This document shows, piece after piece, positions 28,358-37,119 of a stretch of DNA of 64,000 nt. Every line of letters begins with the position of its first letter. Positions within the stretch are counted from its first letter, which is position 1. A model generated the notes under the pieces. It saw nothing but the letters and a program-made list of their open reading frames with translations, ran no database searches and was not told where the DNA came from. Source of the stretch: Bacillota bacterium (lineage in GTDB: Bacteria; Bacillota; Clostridia; Tissierellales; MES13); the NCBI GenBank assembly GCA_009711785.1, contig VENA01000064.1, positions 62,001-126,000 on the forward strand, written 5' to 3'. Position numbers and translations under genes: made by a program.

Positions 28358-29869
28358 TCACTCCTCAATGAACTTAAGTCTATAAGCTAATGTATTTAAT
28401 GTGCCATCTGTACACCTAAGATTGCACCTTTCTTTATTTTCAGGGTATATTAACTTAAACTTTTGACCATATTCATTCCTTAGAGGCTTTCTTGATTTCT
28501 TTCTATTTGCTAGGTTTCCTTTTGTAACCCATTTCATTAACTGATTTCTAACTTCTCCATCTATCTCTGGTAAATCGGCGAAATTAATTTCACCGTCAAC
28601 TATATAACTTTTTATTTTTTTCTCTAATTCTTTTCTTTTTTCTTGCTTCTCCTTTACCAAAGTCTGTTTTTTCATAGACTTATCCTTTACAATTGTTCTT
28701 TTTGATTTTGTCCTAGCATTTCTTACCCTTCTTTTTAATAGTCTCTCATAAGGTTCTTCTTCATACACACTTAAGTCAATACTGCTTTTTTCTCTCTCTT
28801 CTTTTGTTTGAAGATGTTGCATATGAGAAATACCAAATACATAAGCAGATAATCTATGAGCCTCATCTAGATCCTTCGCTTTACCAAATAGAGTCATTAG
28901 CTTTTTATGTTCTTCTTGGCGACTTACTAAAGATTTTTTCCGTTCAGTTAATTTATTTGCATAAAAAAGTAATTTATTAATTATCTCTGTGGCCTTTTCT
29001 TCTACTTTTCTGCATTCACTTTTCCTGACATCAGCACCCATAAACCACTTCCTAATGTTAACCCATTTACTATAGACACTATCTTTTATTTTTTCTTCAG
29101 TTATATTAGTACTTTCAATTTGAGCCTTAACATAAGATGCTATAACTCTATTCATAGCTTTATGTTCAGTTTCTATAGTTAAATTCTTATAGAACCTTTC
29201 AATATTCCCTGAAAGTTTTTGAAGATCAGTTACAAATCCACCCAAATCCTCCATTAACTTATCTTTATATATAACAAAAGACTTTGTTGTTAATTTATCC
29301 TCTGATATTAAGTCTCTAAACAATCTAATAGTTGATTTATATTTTCCATTTAACCTATTGAAGCTACTTTCAAAATTCTCCCACCAGAGATTTGCTTCAT
29401 TTAATAATTTCCTATTATTAATATCATACATTGATATTTCTATAACCTGCTCTAATAGATCCTTAAAATGCCTTAAAAACTCTGTATTAACAGATTGCTC
29501 TCCTAGATTTAGTTTTTCTAAATTAATCATTGTCTCTTCTATCTTTACAGTTTTTTCTGTTAAAGAATAGCTATAACTTCTCTTTAAATAATCCCTTATA
29601 CTAGTAACATATTTGTCTTCCTGTTTAACCTCTAAATTATTAAACTCCTTAAGTCCTAGTAGATTTTGCTCACATTCTTCAATTGTATAATTTTCAAAAC
29701 CTTCCTCATCCTTTAAAGCATTAAAAACATTCTCTTTAGATAGCCAATGATTCATGTTATTAGCTTCTTCGTAAAAAAATCTAATAATTGGTCGATATCT
29801 ATAAGTATTTGGCGTTGCTAAATAAGTAATTTCATTTATCTTTTTTGTTAAGTTATTGTCTGCTTTCAA
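28358..29869 (-). CDS. jetA: JetA: Wadjet type II kleisin-like subunit (TIGR02677/DUF2397)
   Basis: First gene of the Wadjet operon, about 503 aa and mostly helical, with the DUF2397 features: TYRYRPIIRFFYEE near the N-terminus, SHMQHLQTKEE in the middle and a basic linker before the C-terminal winged helix. It acts as the MukF-like kleisin linking JetC heads. The ATG at 29884 has no ribosome binding site. A TTG at 29869 has GGAGG 8 bases upstream, so it is the more likely start. Confidence 0.92.
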   Translation of the reverse strand: MKADNNLTKKINEITYLATPNTYRYRPIIRFFYEEANNMNHWLSKENVFNALKDEEGFENYTIEECEQNLLGLKEFNNLEVKQEDKYVTSIRDYLKRSYSYSLTEKTVKIEETMINLEKLNLGEQSVNTEFLRHFKDLLEQVIEISMYDINNRKLLNEANLWWENFESSFNRLNGKYKSTIRLFRDLISEDKLTTKSFVIYKDKLMEDLGGFVTDLQKLSGNIERFYKNLTIETEHKAMNRVIASYVKAQIESTNITEEKIKDSVYSKWVNIRKWFMGADVRKSECRKVEEKATEIINKLLFYANKLTERKKSLVSRQEEHKKLMTLFGKAKDLDEAHRLSAYVFGISHMQHLQTKEEREKSSIDLSVYEEEPYERLLKRRVRNARTKSKRTIVKDKSMKKQTLVKEKQEKRKELEKKIKSYIVDGEINFADLPEIDGEVRNQLMKWVTKGNLANRKKSRKPLRNEYGQKFKLIYPENKERCNLRCTDGTLNTLAYRLKFIEE

Positions 29870-30382
29870 AATAATTTCCTCCATTATAATTACTCAAACA
29901 AATTAACACTAATGTAATATCATCCAATACATATTTAGTTTTTAAAAAGTTACCTCCAATTATTTCCTACATTATACATTTTTAAACATTAAAAGTATTG
30001 TCATGTTGTAGTTTCATAATTTAAGTAAAGAGTTCATTATACATTAACATATCTTCTGGAAAACATATTAAATAAAATTATTGAATTTAGTAAATTTTAG
30101 GTCTATAATTACCTTAATATTAGACTATGTTATTATTAATTATTGATATATTATAACTGGAATTTATTTGCCATAATATTGATATAACCTAAAATCTTAC
30201 AAACTCAAAAGGAAATAAAAAAAACGAAATGCAAAATGCACTCCATCCCAGTAATATCAATCTGTATATGGGTCTCTTTAAGTTCATCATAATATATATA
30301 TTTCCATTTATATCGGGATAAATCCTTATAATATAAATATCGTTATGAAATTTCGAGGTTATAAAAGCATATAAAGGCTATA

Positions 30383-30484
30383 AGAAAAACTAACCTCTTT
30401 AATTAATAAAGAGGTTAGTTTTTGTAATTAAGTAGTAAAAGTTAGTGGTCAATAGTATGTAACAGTTATTGTTTTATATGTATA
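30383..30484. repeat. 102-bp repeat, copy B (intact hairpin)
   Basis: Direct repeat partner of 2523-2624, the same length by gapped hand alignment at about 84% identity. It lies about 115 bases beyond the stop of the LlaJI-like nuclease gene. The two copies are 27.86 kb apart and bracket jetABCD, the four-gene operon, mcrBC, zorABCD and parMR. Confidence 0.78.
30385..30423 (-). terminator. Strong hairpin terminator within repeat copy B
   Basis: A perfect 16-bp stem (30385-30400 with 30408-30423, core CTAACCTCTTT/AAAGAGGTTAG) flanked by A and T runs, so it could stop transcription on either strand. It probably ends the second McrBC-type operon. Confidence 0.85.
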
Positions 30485-30599
30485 CTCCAATATTTTTTAT
30501 TTTTATTCTAAACCTTCTAATAAATCCATATTATAAACTTAGTTTTTTGTACTTTATTATTTTTAGTACTGATTTTCTAATAATGTTTATAGACTAGTA

Positions 30600-31889
30600 T
30601 TAATATAAGTTATTGTATGTATCTAGAATATAATCAAGCACTTCTTTTTTATATTTTTTATTAGGATTTAAGTAAACTTGTCTAAGTTGATTAAAGTCTA
30701 TATAAAAACATAAAATTTTTCCTGTATTATTAAATTTAAATGAATCTTCTAAAGAATGTATTCCAATATATCTTATCTTTTCAGGTGTGTTTAATTCTGT
30801 TGGTAGTAAAAATGCATTTATGATATTTTCACTATGATATTTATTATCTTCATGAAATTCTTTACTCATAAAATATTTATAAAATATTTGTTTAATAATG
30901 TCATGGCTCTGTGGCATGCCTACATTATCTTTGAAATTAGGAACATAATTTTTAGCATCTAATACAAATAAATAATCTTTCCCATGACATTCTTTCTTTA
31001 TTAAAATATCAGGTATCGCTCTTAATCCTCCAAAACTAGTATAACTGTCATTTGGATGATTTTTAAGTAAATAACTTCCTTTTGGTATGTTTTCTTTTAT
31101 ATCGTTATACTCATCGTCTAAAGCTACTTTAAGCATTTTCTCCCATATTAAATCGAACTTCTCAACATAATCAAGTTGTTGATTACATTTAAATAAATTT
31201 TTCTTATTTTTTTTATCTAAATAAATATGTTGAAGTATTTTAAATATCTTTTTTTCTCTATCAGAAAACATTTCTCTTTGATATCTTTGTAATATCCCTT
31301 TTATATAATTAGTGGAGTTTTCAAATTGCTTTAAATATCTATAATCATATGGTAACTTTAGTTTTATTGATAATAATTTTTCTAGTTTCATTAGTGTAAG
31401 AGCATGTAGAATTGTAATAGGATGCTGATAATCAATACTTAAGTTGTTGTGAAATATTTCTCTATATAAAACAGAATTATTTGTAATAAGTTCTTGAGAT
31501 GATTTCATAGTCTTTTGCCAATTGATATTTCCTTTTTTCTTTAAATTAACATTTCTTTTTCTAAATAAAAGAAGACCTTTTTCTCTATAGTCATTTAACA
31601 ATGTAAGATATAATTCAATTAGCGAGAATGTATATTTTTTATCTTCATTATTTCCATCAATATAACTTCTATAATAATCTTGTTCTTTAATATTTTTTTG
31701 ATTTAAGTTCTGTCTTCTATACTTCTTAAAGATTTTGAAATATTGAAATATTTCTTTTTCTATGTAACCCTTCTCATTAGATATATTTTCTATGAATTTT
31801 GGAACCGTTAATGTAAGACCTGACTTCTTATCTATTGAAAAACCTATCATTTTTCCATCTAAAGACCTCTTTACTTTACTCACTGTCAC
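30600..31889 (-). CDS. LlaJI/McrC-type restriction nuclease subunit (second pair)
   Basis: A 429-aa nuclease partner of the AAA protein just upstream. The C-terminal third carries a PD-(D/E)xK core: AIPDILIKK, then YLFVLDAKNYVPN, followed by SHDIIKQIFYKYF. This is the layout of LlaJI-type restriction endonucleases and related McrC proteins. The N-terminal half is basic and helical and not recognised. The start is GTG inside the mcrB-like end (14-base overlap), with no strong ribosome binding site, so translation is probably coupled. LlaJI itself is paired with two methyltransferases; none is present here, so a type IV-like use is more likely. Confidence 0.83.
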   Translation of the reverse strand: MTVSKVKRSLDGKMIGFSIDKKSGLTLTVPKFIENISNEKGYIEKEIFQYFKIFKKYRRQNLNQKNIKEQDYYRSYIDGNNEDKKYTFSLIELYLTLLNDYREKGLLLFRKRNVNLKKKGNINWQKTMKSSQELITNNSVLYREIFHNNLSIDYQHPITILHALTLMKLEKLLSIKLKLPYDYRYLKQFENSTNYIKGILQRYQREMFSDREKKIFKILQHIYLDKKNKKNLFKCNQQLDYVEKFDLIWEKMLKVALDDEYNDIKENIPKGSYLLKNHPNDSYTSFGGLRAIPDILIKKECHGKDYLFVLDAKNYVPNFKDNVGMPQSHDIIKQIFYKYFMSKEFHEDNKYHSENIINAFLLPTELNTPEKIRYIGIHSLEDSFKFNNTGKILCFYIDFNQLRQVYLNPNKKYKKEVLDYILDTYNNLY

Positions 31890-33462
31890 TCACCATTTCG
31901 CCTATAATATCATCTTTTAAAACTCCTCTTTCATAATTATTTCTTATATCATCATAAGTTTTTATACTTTCCTTAAATATTACTTCTGGTTGTTGTCTAA
32001 ATATATCAAACCATAGATAGGATAATACTTTTCCAATAAACTCACTTTTACTTATTTCATTCCCTACAAACCATTGACCTAGCTGTTTATCATCTGTTTC
32101 AGTGTAATCTACAATTTCTTTATTCATAACTTTAATAAAATCAAGCCATAAAATTTTATTATAAGGTTCTGGCAAATAAACCTCTTCTAACTCTTCAACT
32201 TCATAATCAATATTAACATATTCCATTGACCATCTTCTTTTAAAAGCAGAATCCATAGGAAATAAAGATTGATCTGATGTATTCATAGTTGCAAATATAA
32301 ATAAGTTTGATGGTATTACAAATCCCTTAGTAAAATACTCATACCAATCCTCATCTGACCATTTTAATTCATTTTTAATATACATTTTCATTTCTTCAGG
32401 TATATCTATTTGATATTGAGATTTACCATAATCATTATCATTTATGTCATTTACTCTATCAAGTAATTGAAAAATATCTCCAAAGATAGCTGCGCAATTA
32501 CCTCTATTGATTTCTTCAATAACTAATAAAGTATTTTCTTTTGTTCCTTCTAAAGACAATGCATTTATTATTGCCTTAGTAAATGGTCCCGGTACAAAGT
32601 CATAGTAAACAAAAGGTTTTTTAAATTCATTCATTCTATTATCTTGAGTGTGAATCATCTCTTTACCAGAGTGTCCTATTACTCTATTTCTAATTAATTC
32701 ATAACCTACAACTGGTTTATATTGACCTACAAAATCATAATATGAATATTCAGGATGAAAAGTAGTCCTTATTATGTTTTTATAACTTACTTGAATATTC
32801 TTAGCATTTTCTTCCATTCTATAACTTTTTCCTGTTCCAGGAGGTCCAAAAAATATTATATTTCTTGCTCCTGTTTCTATCGATATTTCATCATCTAAAT
32901 CTTCGCTATCTTCTTCATCATAATCTCTGATATTAATCGAAAGATACTCTTTCACCATTAATTTTGCTAATGCATTTGGTGATATAAAAGTATCATTATA
33001 GTTCTCTAGTACATCTTTAAATCCATTTCCTATATTAATAATATCTTTAACTTTAAAAGACATATATTTATGTGCACTATAAACTTGTGTACCTCTGTTA
33101 GGATTGTCTATAGGTCCAAACATACCTGCACATAAGGAATTCAATGAAACGCCTGTATTAGATTTTATTGCTTTCTTCACTCTCTCATAACAGTTTTTAA
33201 AATCTTTCCTAGCGAAGTCTCCGTTCTTATATGTACCCGATAAATTATTATAAATGCTGTTAAAATCAATATTTTCAAATTGTTGAATCTGTTTGTCACC
33301 TAAAAAACCTTGTGGTTTACTATTTATAATTTTTACATCTACTTTTAAATTTGGATTTTCATTAAAATACATAGGTATAGTTGAATTACTTTCATTTAAT
33401 TTTCTCTCTAACAATGAAAACATTTTATTTCTTTTCTGTACTAATTTATTACTTTTTCCCAT
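31876..33462 (-). CDS. McrB-like AAA+ GTPase (second restriction pair)
   Basis: A 528-aa AAA_5 protein. Walker A FFGPPGTGKSYRM lies near residue 205, Walker B LLVIEEINRGNCAAIF near 316 and the McrB-like signature ATMNTSDQSLFPMD near 375, with basic KRRW after it. The first 190 residues form an N-terminal domain without a fold I can name, probably the target-recognition part. It lacks the EVE-like insert of the first McrB. The ATG at 33462 has GAGGTGG just upstream and is preferred to the GTG at 33471. Confidence 0.88.
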   Translation of the reverse strand: MGKSNKLVQKRNKMFSLLERKLNESNSTIPMYFNENPNLKVDVKIINSKPQGFLGDKQIQQFENIDFNSIYNNLSGTYKNGDFARKDFKNCYERVKKAIKSNTGVSLNSLCAGMFGPIDNPNRGTQVYSAHKYMSFKVKDIINIGNGFKDVLENYNDTFISPNALAKLMVKEYLSINIRDYDEEDSEDLDDEISIETGARNIIFFGPPGTGKSYRMEENAKNIQVSYKNIIRTTFHPEYSYYDFVGQYKPVVGYELIRNRVIGHSGKEMIHTQDNRMNEFKKPFVYYDFVPGPFTKAIINALSLEGTKENTLLVIEEINRGNCAAIFGDIFQLLDRVNDINDNDYGKSQYQIDIPEEMKMYIKNELKWSDEDWYEYFTKGFVIPSNLFIFATMNTSDQSLFPMDSAFKRRWSMEYVNIDYEVEELEEVYLPEPYNKILWLDFIKVMNKEIVDYTETDDKQLGQWFVGNEISKSEFIGKVLSYLWFDIFRQQPEVIFKESIKTYDDIRNNYERGVLKDDIIGEMVSDSE

Positions 33463-33543
33463 ATACTCCACCTCATATAAGTTATTCTAAACCTTGACAA
33501 TAATATTTTCTTCAAATTAGGTTTTAAATTGATTTTTTATTAT

Positions 33544-33822
33544 CTATCTATGTGCTTCAATAGCCTTCTCAATAATGTCTATTAATGTATTTTCATCAAA
33601 GTTTTTAACTTTGACCCAACCTCTTGAATCAGCCAAATGTTTGTAATCTGGCAAGTTAGCTCCATAAACATATCCATTGCCTGATTTTATAAACTCTCGT
33701 GCAATGATATTTCGCCTAGTCTTACTATCATGAAAATAATAGAAATATCTATTAAATTTATCTTTCTTTTCTTCTAATTCTATGAATGTAGTTAAAACCT
33801 CTATTTTTTTCCTTAAACTCAA
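33544..33822 (-). CDS. Small protein of unknown function upstream of the second McrBC pair
   Basis: A 92-aa ORF starting with TTG, without a clear ribosome binding site. It is basic at the start (LRKKIEVLTTFIELEEKKDK), then RNIIAREFIKSGNGYVYGANLPDYKHLADSRG and an acidic helix at the end, quoted here as a whole only for its first 20 residues: RNIIAREFIKSGNGYVYGAN. Codon use looks coding. It could be a regulator or co-factor of the restriction pair 80 bases downstream, or the surviving end of a longer gene. I do not recognise the family. Confidence 0.5.
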   Translation of the reverse strand: MSLRKKIEVLTTFIELEEKKDKFNRYFYYFHDSKTRRNIIAREFIKSGNGYVYGANLPDYKHLADSRGWVKVKNFDENTLIDIIEKAIEAHR

Positions 33823-34175
33823 TTGTTCAAAATCTCATTTGTTTATTTGATTATCAATATTCATATTATCATCTTCTTAATTTTTTAATTTTTAATTTGT
33901 CTATCTACATTTATTTGGGTAATTATTCTTTTTTACATTAACTATATGCATTGCAACTCAGTAATAAGTATAATAATAATATCATTTTGCGTCCCTAAAA
34001 AATATTCCAATATTAGATATTTGTCCTTTACATAACTCATATTTTTTTCAATTCTTTTGTGTTACTCTTATGATCATTTTCTTACATTCTAATATTAAAT
34101 TTCTATATTAAAGCTTAATACCCTTTGTCTAATGTAGTCAAATTCTGTCGGTTTAAAAACTATATTTAGAAAAAG
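33823..34175. other. Intergenic region between retron and small ORF
   Basis: About 350 AT-rich bases without a gene. It presumably contains the minus-strand promoter for the 92-aa ORF and the second McrBC pair. No repeat or structure stands out until the terminator at 34176. Confidence 0.5.
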
Positions 34176-34217
34176 TAGAAAAAACTGACTTAATTAAATT
34201 TAAGTCAGTTTTTTCTA
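34176..34217 (-). terminator. Rho-independent terminator of the retron
   Basis: A perfect 18-bp stem (34176-34193 with 34200-34217, core AAACTGACTTAA/TTAAGTCAGTTT) with a 6-base loop and A/T runs on both sides. It lies about 100 bases beyond the reverse transcriptase stop. Confidence 0.9.
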
Positions 34218-34317
34218 TATATCTTATTTACAATAAAAGATCTCTAATTATATGTGAAGTTTAAAACTGTATTTAGACAACCTAACTGTAGAAAACTTTA
34301 AAAGTTTATTTAAAGTT

Positions 34318-35325
34318 TTAACTCTCCCAATCGATTTGTTTTAACTGTTCTATAAATTCAACTCCATTTTTAGGTTCTACCATCTTAATAAAGTAAGCTA
34401 ACCCGAATAAATGTCCTTCATAATTAGATTTAGAAACTTCCTGTCTATCTAAACTGTTGTTTACACCATATTTTTTTGCATAATAAATCTGTTGTCTTAA
34501 ATATCTTTTTGTTTTTTTGGGTACACTTAATTTAGTATTAACAACTAATCCCGTTACCATCTGTCTATGATGTTTAAACTGAACCCTTACTTTTTTCTCG
34601 TTAACTTGGAAGTACTCTTCTTTAATTACTCGTTTAATTAGTTTAATATACTTAGTAATTACTTTTTCACCTGAAAAAGTAATGTCATCAGCATATCTTG
34701 TATAAGAAGCTCCAATATGGTTTGCTAAATCTAATAACTTTGTATCTAACCTTTTACAAACTAGATTAGATAGTAAAGGACTAGTCGGTGCTCCTTGAGG
34801 TAATACATTTTTATATGTACATAAGCCTGTAAATACCATACAAAGATGCCTTGTATATCCAAAACTACGAAATATATTGTAAATTTGAATATATCTAATA
34901 CTTGGAAAAAAATTTTTAATATCTAAGTTTATCACACACTCTTTTCCAATATGTTGTTTTGCATTATCTACAATAGATTTTCCTTGTACAAAACCAGTAG
35001 AAACATCCAAACTTTCACTATTATTTAAAATATTGTCAAGAATCCACTTTTGTATATATTTTAAATTTTCACAAGGCGCATTTAATATTCTATTTCCACC
35101 AGTCTTTTTAGGTATTATAATTTTTTTATAAAGAGACTGCGCCAACTCATAATATGAGTATAATTCTTTAACCTTTATTCCTATAAGCATAGCTAAATGT
35201 GTAGAGTCAAATATTACTGGAAAACCATTTTTTTCAAGATTATATGCATAAGAAATGCATAAATCAATATATTCTTTATCATATTCTTCAGTTAACATAT
35301 TATTTTTTAGTTTATTAATATCCAT
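34318..35325 (-). CDS. Retron reverse transcriptase
   Basis: A 335-aa reverse transcriptase that would copy part of the adjacent msr-msd RNA into branched multicopy single-stranded DNA. It has the retron hallmarks: the NAxxH motif (DNAKQHIGKE) near residue 118, motif A NLDIKNFFPSI, motif B QGAPTSPLLSNLV near 177, the catalytic YADD (TRYADDITFSG) near 212 and the region-Y VTG triplet (QMVTGLVVN) near 258. GGGAG precedes the ATG. The RNA gene lies immediately upstream, and two accessory genes precede it in the same direction. It is not a group II intron RT: there is no maturase or endonuclease domain. Confidence 0.96.
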   Translation of the reverse strand: MDINKLKNNMLTEEYDKEYIDLCISYAYNLEKNGFPVIFDSTHLAMLIGIKVKELYSYYELAQSLYKKIIIPKKTGGNRILNAPCENLKYIQKWILDNILNNSESLDVSTGFVQGKSIVDNAKQHIGKECVINLDIKNFFPSIRYIQIYNIFRSFGYTRHLCMVFTGLCTYKNVLPQGAPTSPLLSNLVCKRLDTKLLDLANHIGASYTRYADDITFSGEKVITKYIKLIKRVIKEEYFQVNEKKVRVQFKHHRQMVTGLVVNTKLSVPKKTKRYLRQQIYYAKKYGVNNSLDRQEVSKSNYEGHLFGLAYFIKMVEPKNGVEFIEQLKQIDWES

Positions 35326-35343
35326 AGTTTTTATCTCCCAATT

Positions 35344-35537
35344 GTTTTCTACTAGATTTCTTTACTTAACTGATCACCTAAATAAAATCTTTGACCTCTA
35401 ATATTTTATTTAGGTGAACAACCAAATGCTTCTGTTGGTTGTTTCAGTACTAATTTACGCTTCTAAAATTAGTACTGAAAAAGCAACATAGTAACTTTAC
35501 TTCACGAATAGCGACTCGCTATCCAATTCTAGAAAAC
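35344..35537 (-). ncRNA. Retron msr-msd non-coding RNA
   Basis: The 221-base gap before the RT is packed with hairpins. In minus-strand order they are a1 GTTTTCTA (35537-35530); a hairpin ATAGCG/CGCTAT (35522-35508) whose TAGCGAG context recalls the branching-G region of known retrons; a 13-bp hairpin (35478-35466 with 35456-35444); a 9-bp hairpin TTGGTTGTT-type (35443-35417); a 15-bp msd stem (35417-35403 with 35388-35374, TCACCTAAATAAAAT type); and a2 TAGAAAAC (35351-35344), complementary to a1. This order (a1, branching G, msr stems, long msd stem, a2, RT gene) is that of retrons. Exact ends are inferred from the a1/a2 pairing. Confidence 0.9.
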
Positions 35538-35546
35538 ATGGTTTTA

Positions 35547-35867
35547 TCATATTTTAAATTCTTTAGGTATATATACATCTTGAAACGAGAGTGGTTTTTC
35601 AGTAAATTCCAATGTAACTATATCTTTAAATAACTCAGAGAGGGTAACATTAAATAACCCCTTCTCTTTTAAAAATTTTTCAGCTTTATAAGTTAAAAGC
35701 AATCTTCCATTAGAGTCTTCTAGCATCTCTTTTTCAATCATTTTCTGTAAATATTTTTTCATTTGAGAAGTAGTAAAGTAACATAGTTCTTTAATTTCTG
35801 CTAGTAAATATTGATCTTTGTATTCATTTAAGTATATCAATATTAACAACTCTTTAGAATTAATCAT
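35547..35867 (-). CDS. Winged-helix accessory protein of the retron
   Basis: A 106-aa protein with a winged-helix look: helices at 5-35, then FTTSQMKKYLQKMIEKEMLED as a likely recognition helix, and a beta wing (NGRLLLTYKAEKFLKE). It overlaps the PRTase-like gene by ATGA and ends 10 bases before the retron RNA. In retrons such proteins accompany the effector and probably bind msDNA or hold the effector inactive. The pairing of a PRTase-like protein with a winged-helix protein matches the class I recall as type III, which should be checked. Confidence 0.8.
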   Translation of the reverse strand: MINSKELLILIYLNEYKDQYLLAEIKELCYFTTSQMKKYLQKMIEKEMLEDSNGRLLLTYKAEKFLKEKGLFNVTLSELFKDIVTLEFTEKPLSFQDVYIPKEFKI

Positions 35868-36766
35868 TTACTAAATTCTCCCTTTTTTTTAATGTTATAT
35901 CTAACATTATTCCTTTTCCTCTTCTTAAATGCTGGTAGCTCATCATTTCTTGGGAATAATCCTTGCCAATTTTCTCTATTATACCAAAAAGAACTTAATG
36001 TGTTATTTGGAGTATTTCTAAAAAAAGTTACTATTGCTTGACTATTATTATACCCCAAAATAAAATTTGATTTCTTTCCCCAAATTTCCTTCTCAAGCTC
36101 TCTTAGTAACTCTTCTTTTTTCTTATGATTATCAGAAAAAATGTGATCTTTTTTAAAAACTTTATGGTGCAGATTGTGATAAATAATTTTACATTCAATT
36201 TCATTCTTTTCGAAATAATCTTCTAAAAATTCTTTTCCTTCTCCTAATATCTCGATACAAAATATATAACATTTTACTTGTCTAACTTTTTCTAAATTTT
36301 TTTCAAAAAATTTCTTTACTGTTTTCCCAGTTCCAATAATATCATCCAAAAATATTATATTTTCTATTTCATCAAAATCATTTATACTAAGCTTTTCAAT
36401 ATCATGACTAAAATGATTTGAGATATCATTAATAATTTTAAACTCTGATAAAAAATTATTCGAACTGTCAATCTTTGAATCATCTTCAATTCTAGAATAT
36501 ATAGTATACTGTTTTTTTAATTTTAGTTCACTAATTATTTTATTATAAAATTCTTTTAGTAATTTATCTACACTTTCTCTTGAATAGTAATTATAGCTCT
36601 TGACTAGCTCTAAAAAAATTCTCCCTAAGTCTTTATCATCACCTAGTTGACTAACAAACCGACCTAACTTACCACTAAAGTTCTGAGTGTTAATGTCTTC
36701 CCCCCATCTATCAATACAAGAACATGCTATTTCTTGAATTTCAGTTAATTGGTGTTCTTCAGACAC
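35864..36766 (-). CDS. Phosphoribosyltransferase-like retron effector
   Basis: A protein of about 300 aa. The PRPP-binding signature of type I phosphoribosyltransferases is clear near residue 142: IIFLDDIIGTGKTVKKF. Upstream DWG-like and IYSRIEDDS segments fit the fold, and the basic C-terminus is unassigned. The real start is probably the GTG at 36766 (AAAGGAG then 8 bases) rather than the GTG at 36775, which overlaps the ribosome binding site. It heads the retron operon. By analogy with other retrons it is the toxic effector released when phage disturbs the msDNA complex. Its substrate is unknown. Confidence 0.82.
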   Translation of the reverse strand: MSEEHQLTEIQEIACSCIDRWGEDINTQNFSGKLGRFVSQLGDDKDLGRIFLELVKSYNYYSRESVDKLLKEFYNKIISELKLKKQYTIYSRIEDDSKIDSSNNFLSEFKIINDISNHFSHDIEKLSINDFDEIENIIFLDDIIGTGKTVKKFFEKNLEKVRQVKCYIFCIEILGEGKEFLEDYFEKNEIECKIIYHNLHHKVFKKDHIFSDNHKKKEELLRELEKEIWGKKSNFILGYNNSQAIVTFFRNTPNNTLSSFWYNRENWQGLFPRNDELPAFKKRKRNNVRYNIKKKGEFSK

Positions 36767-37113
36767 TAATACCACTCCTTTATCAATTACTTAAATGACA
36801 AAACTACTACGAATTTACTTCCTTCTAATAATTAAATATTACATACCTATACAATAAAAATGTGTTTAGATGCTTGTCCATTAACATTATTAACCTATAT
36901 TATAACATAATACAATATTTATTCCAAAATTAACTATTTTAACTACAAATATTTTGCTAATAATTCAAATTTTATTAAATGATTATATAAATATTGGTTT
37001 CAGAATTATTTAGTAATTAATATTTCAACAAATTATAATCTCTAAAATTAAATGTTACTATTTTCTGTATTTTAAAGTTGCTACTAAAATAATAGCTTTG
37101 TTAATTATTACTT
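36767..37113. other. Intergenic edge of the defence island
   Basis: About 350 very AT-rich bases between the first minus-strand island gene and the surviving end of the host ABC ATPase. It should contain the retron promoter on the minus strand. No integrase, IS end or clear attachment-site repeat is visible within the window. Confidence 0.55.
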
Positions 37114-37119
37114 TATGTA

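Larger units (their letters stand above)
29885..30599. other. Intergenic region between the second McrBC pair and jetA
   Basis: 715 bases with no gene that I can support. It contains copy B of the 102-bp repeat with a strong hairpin, and upstream of jetA a TATAAT-like box on the minus strand without a clear -35. The remaining 400 bases are AT-rich and featureless to my reading. Confidence 0.55.

Noticed and set aside
34318..35325. Group II intron or diversity-generating RT
   Set aside because: No maturase or HNH domain, no template/variable repeat pair; NAxxH and VTG motifs and the adjacent folded RNA mark a retron.
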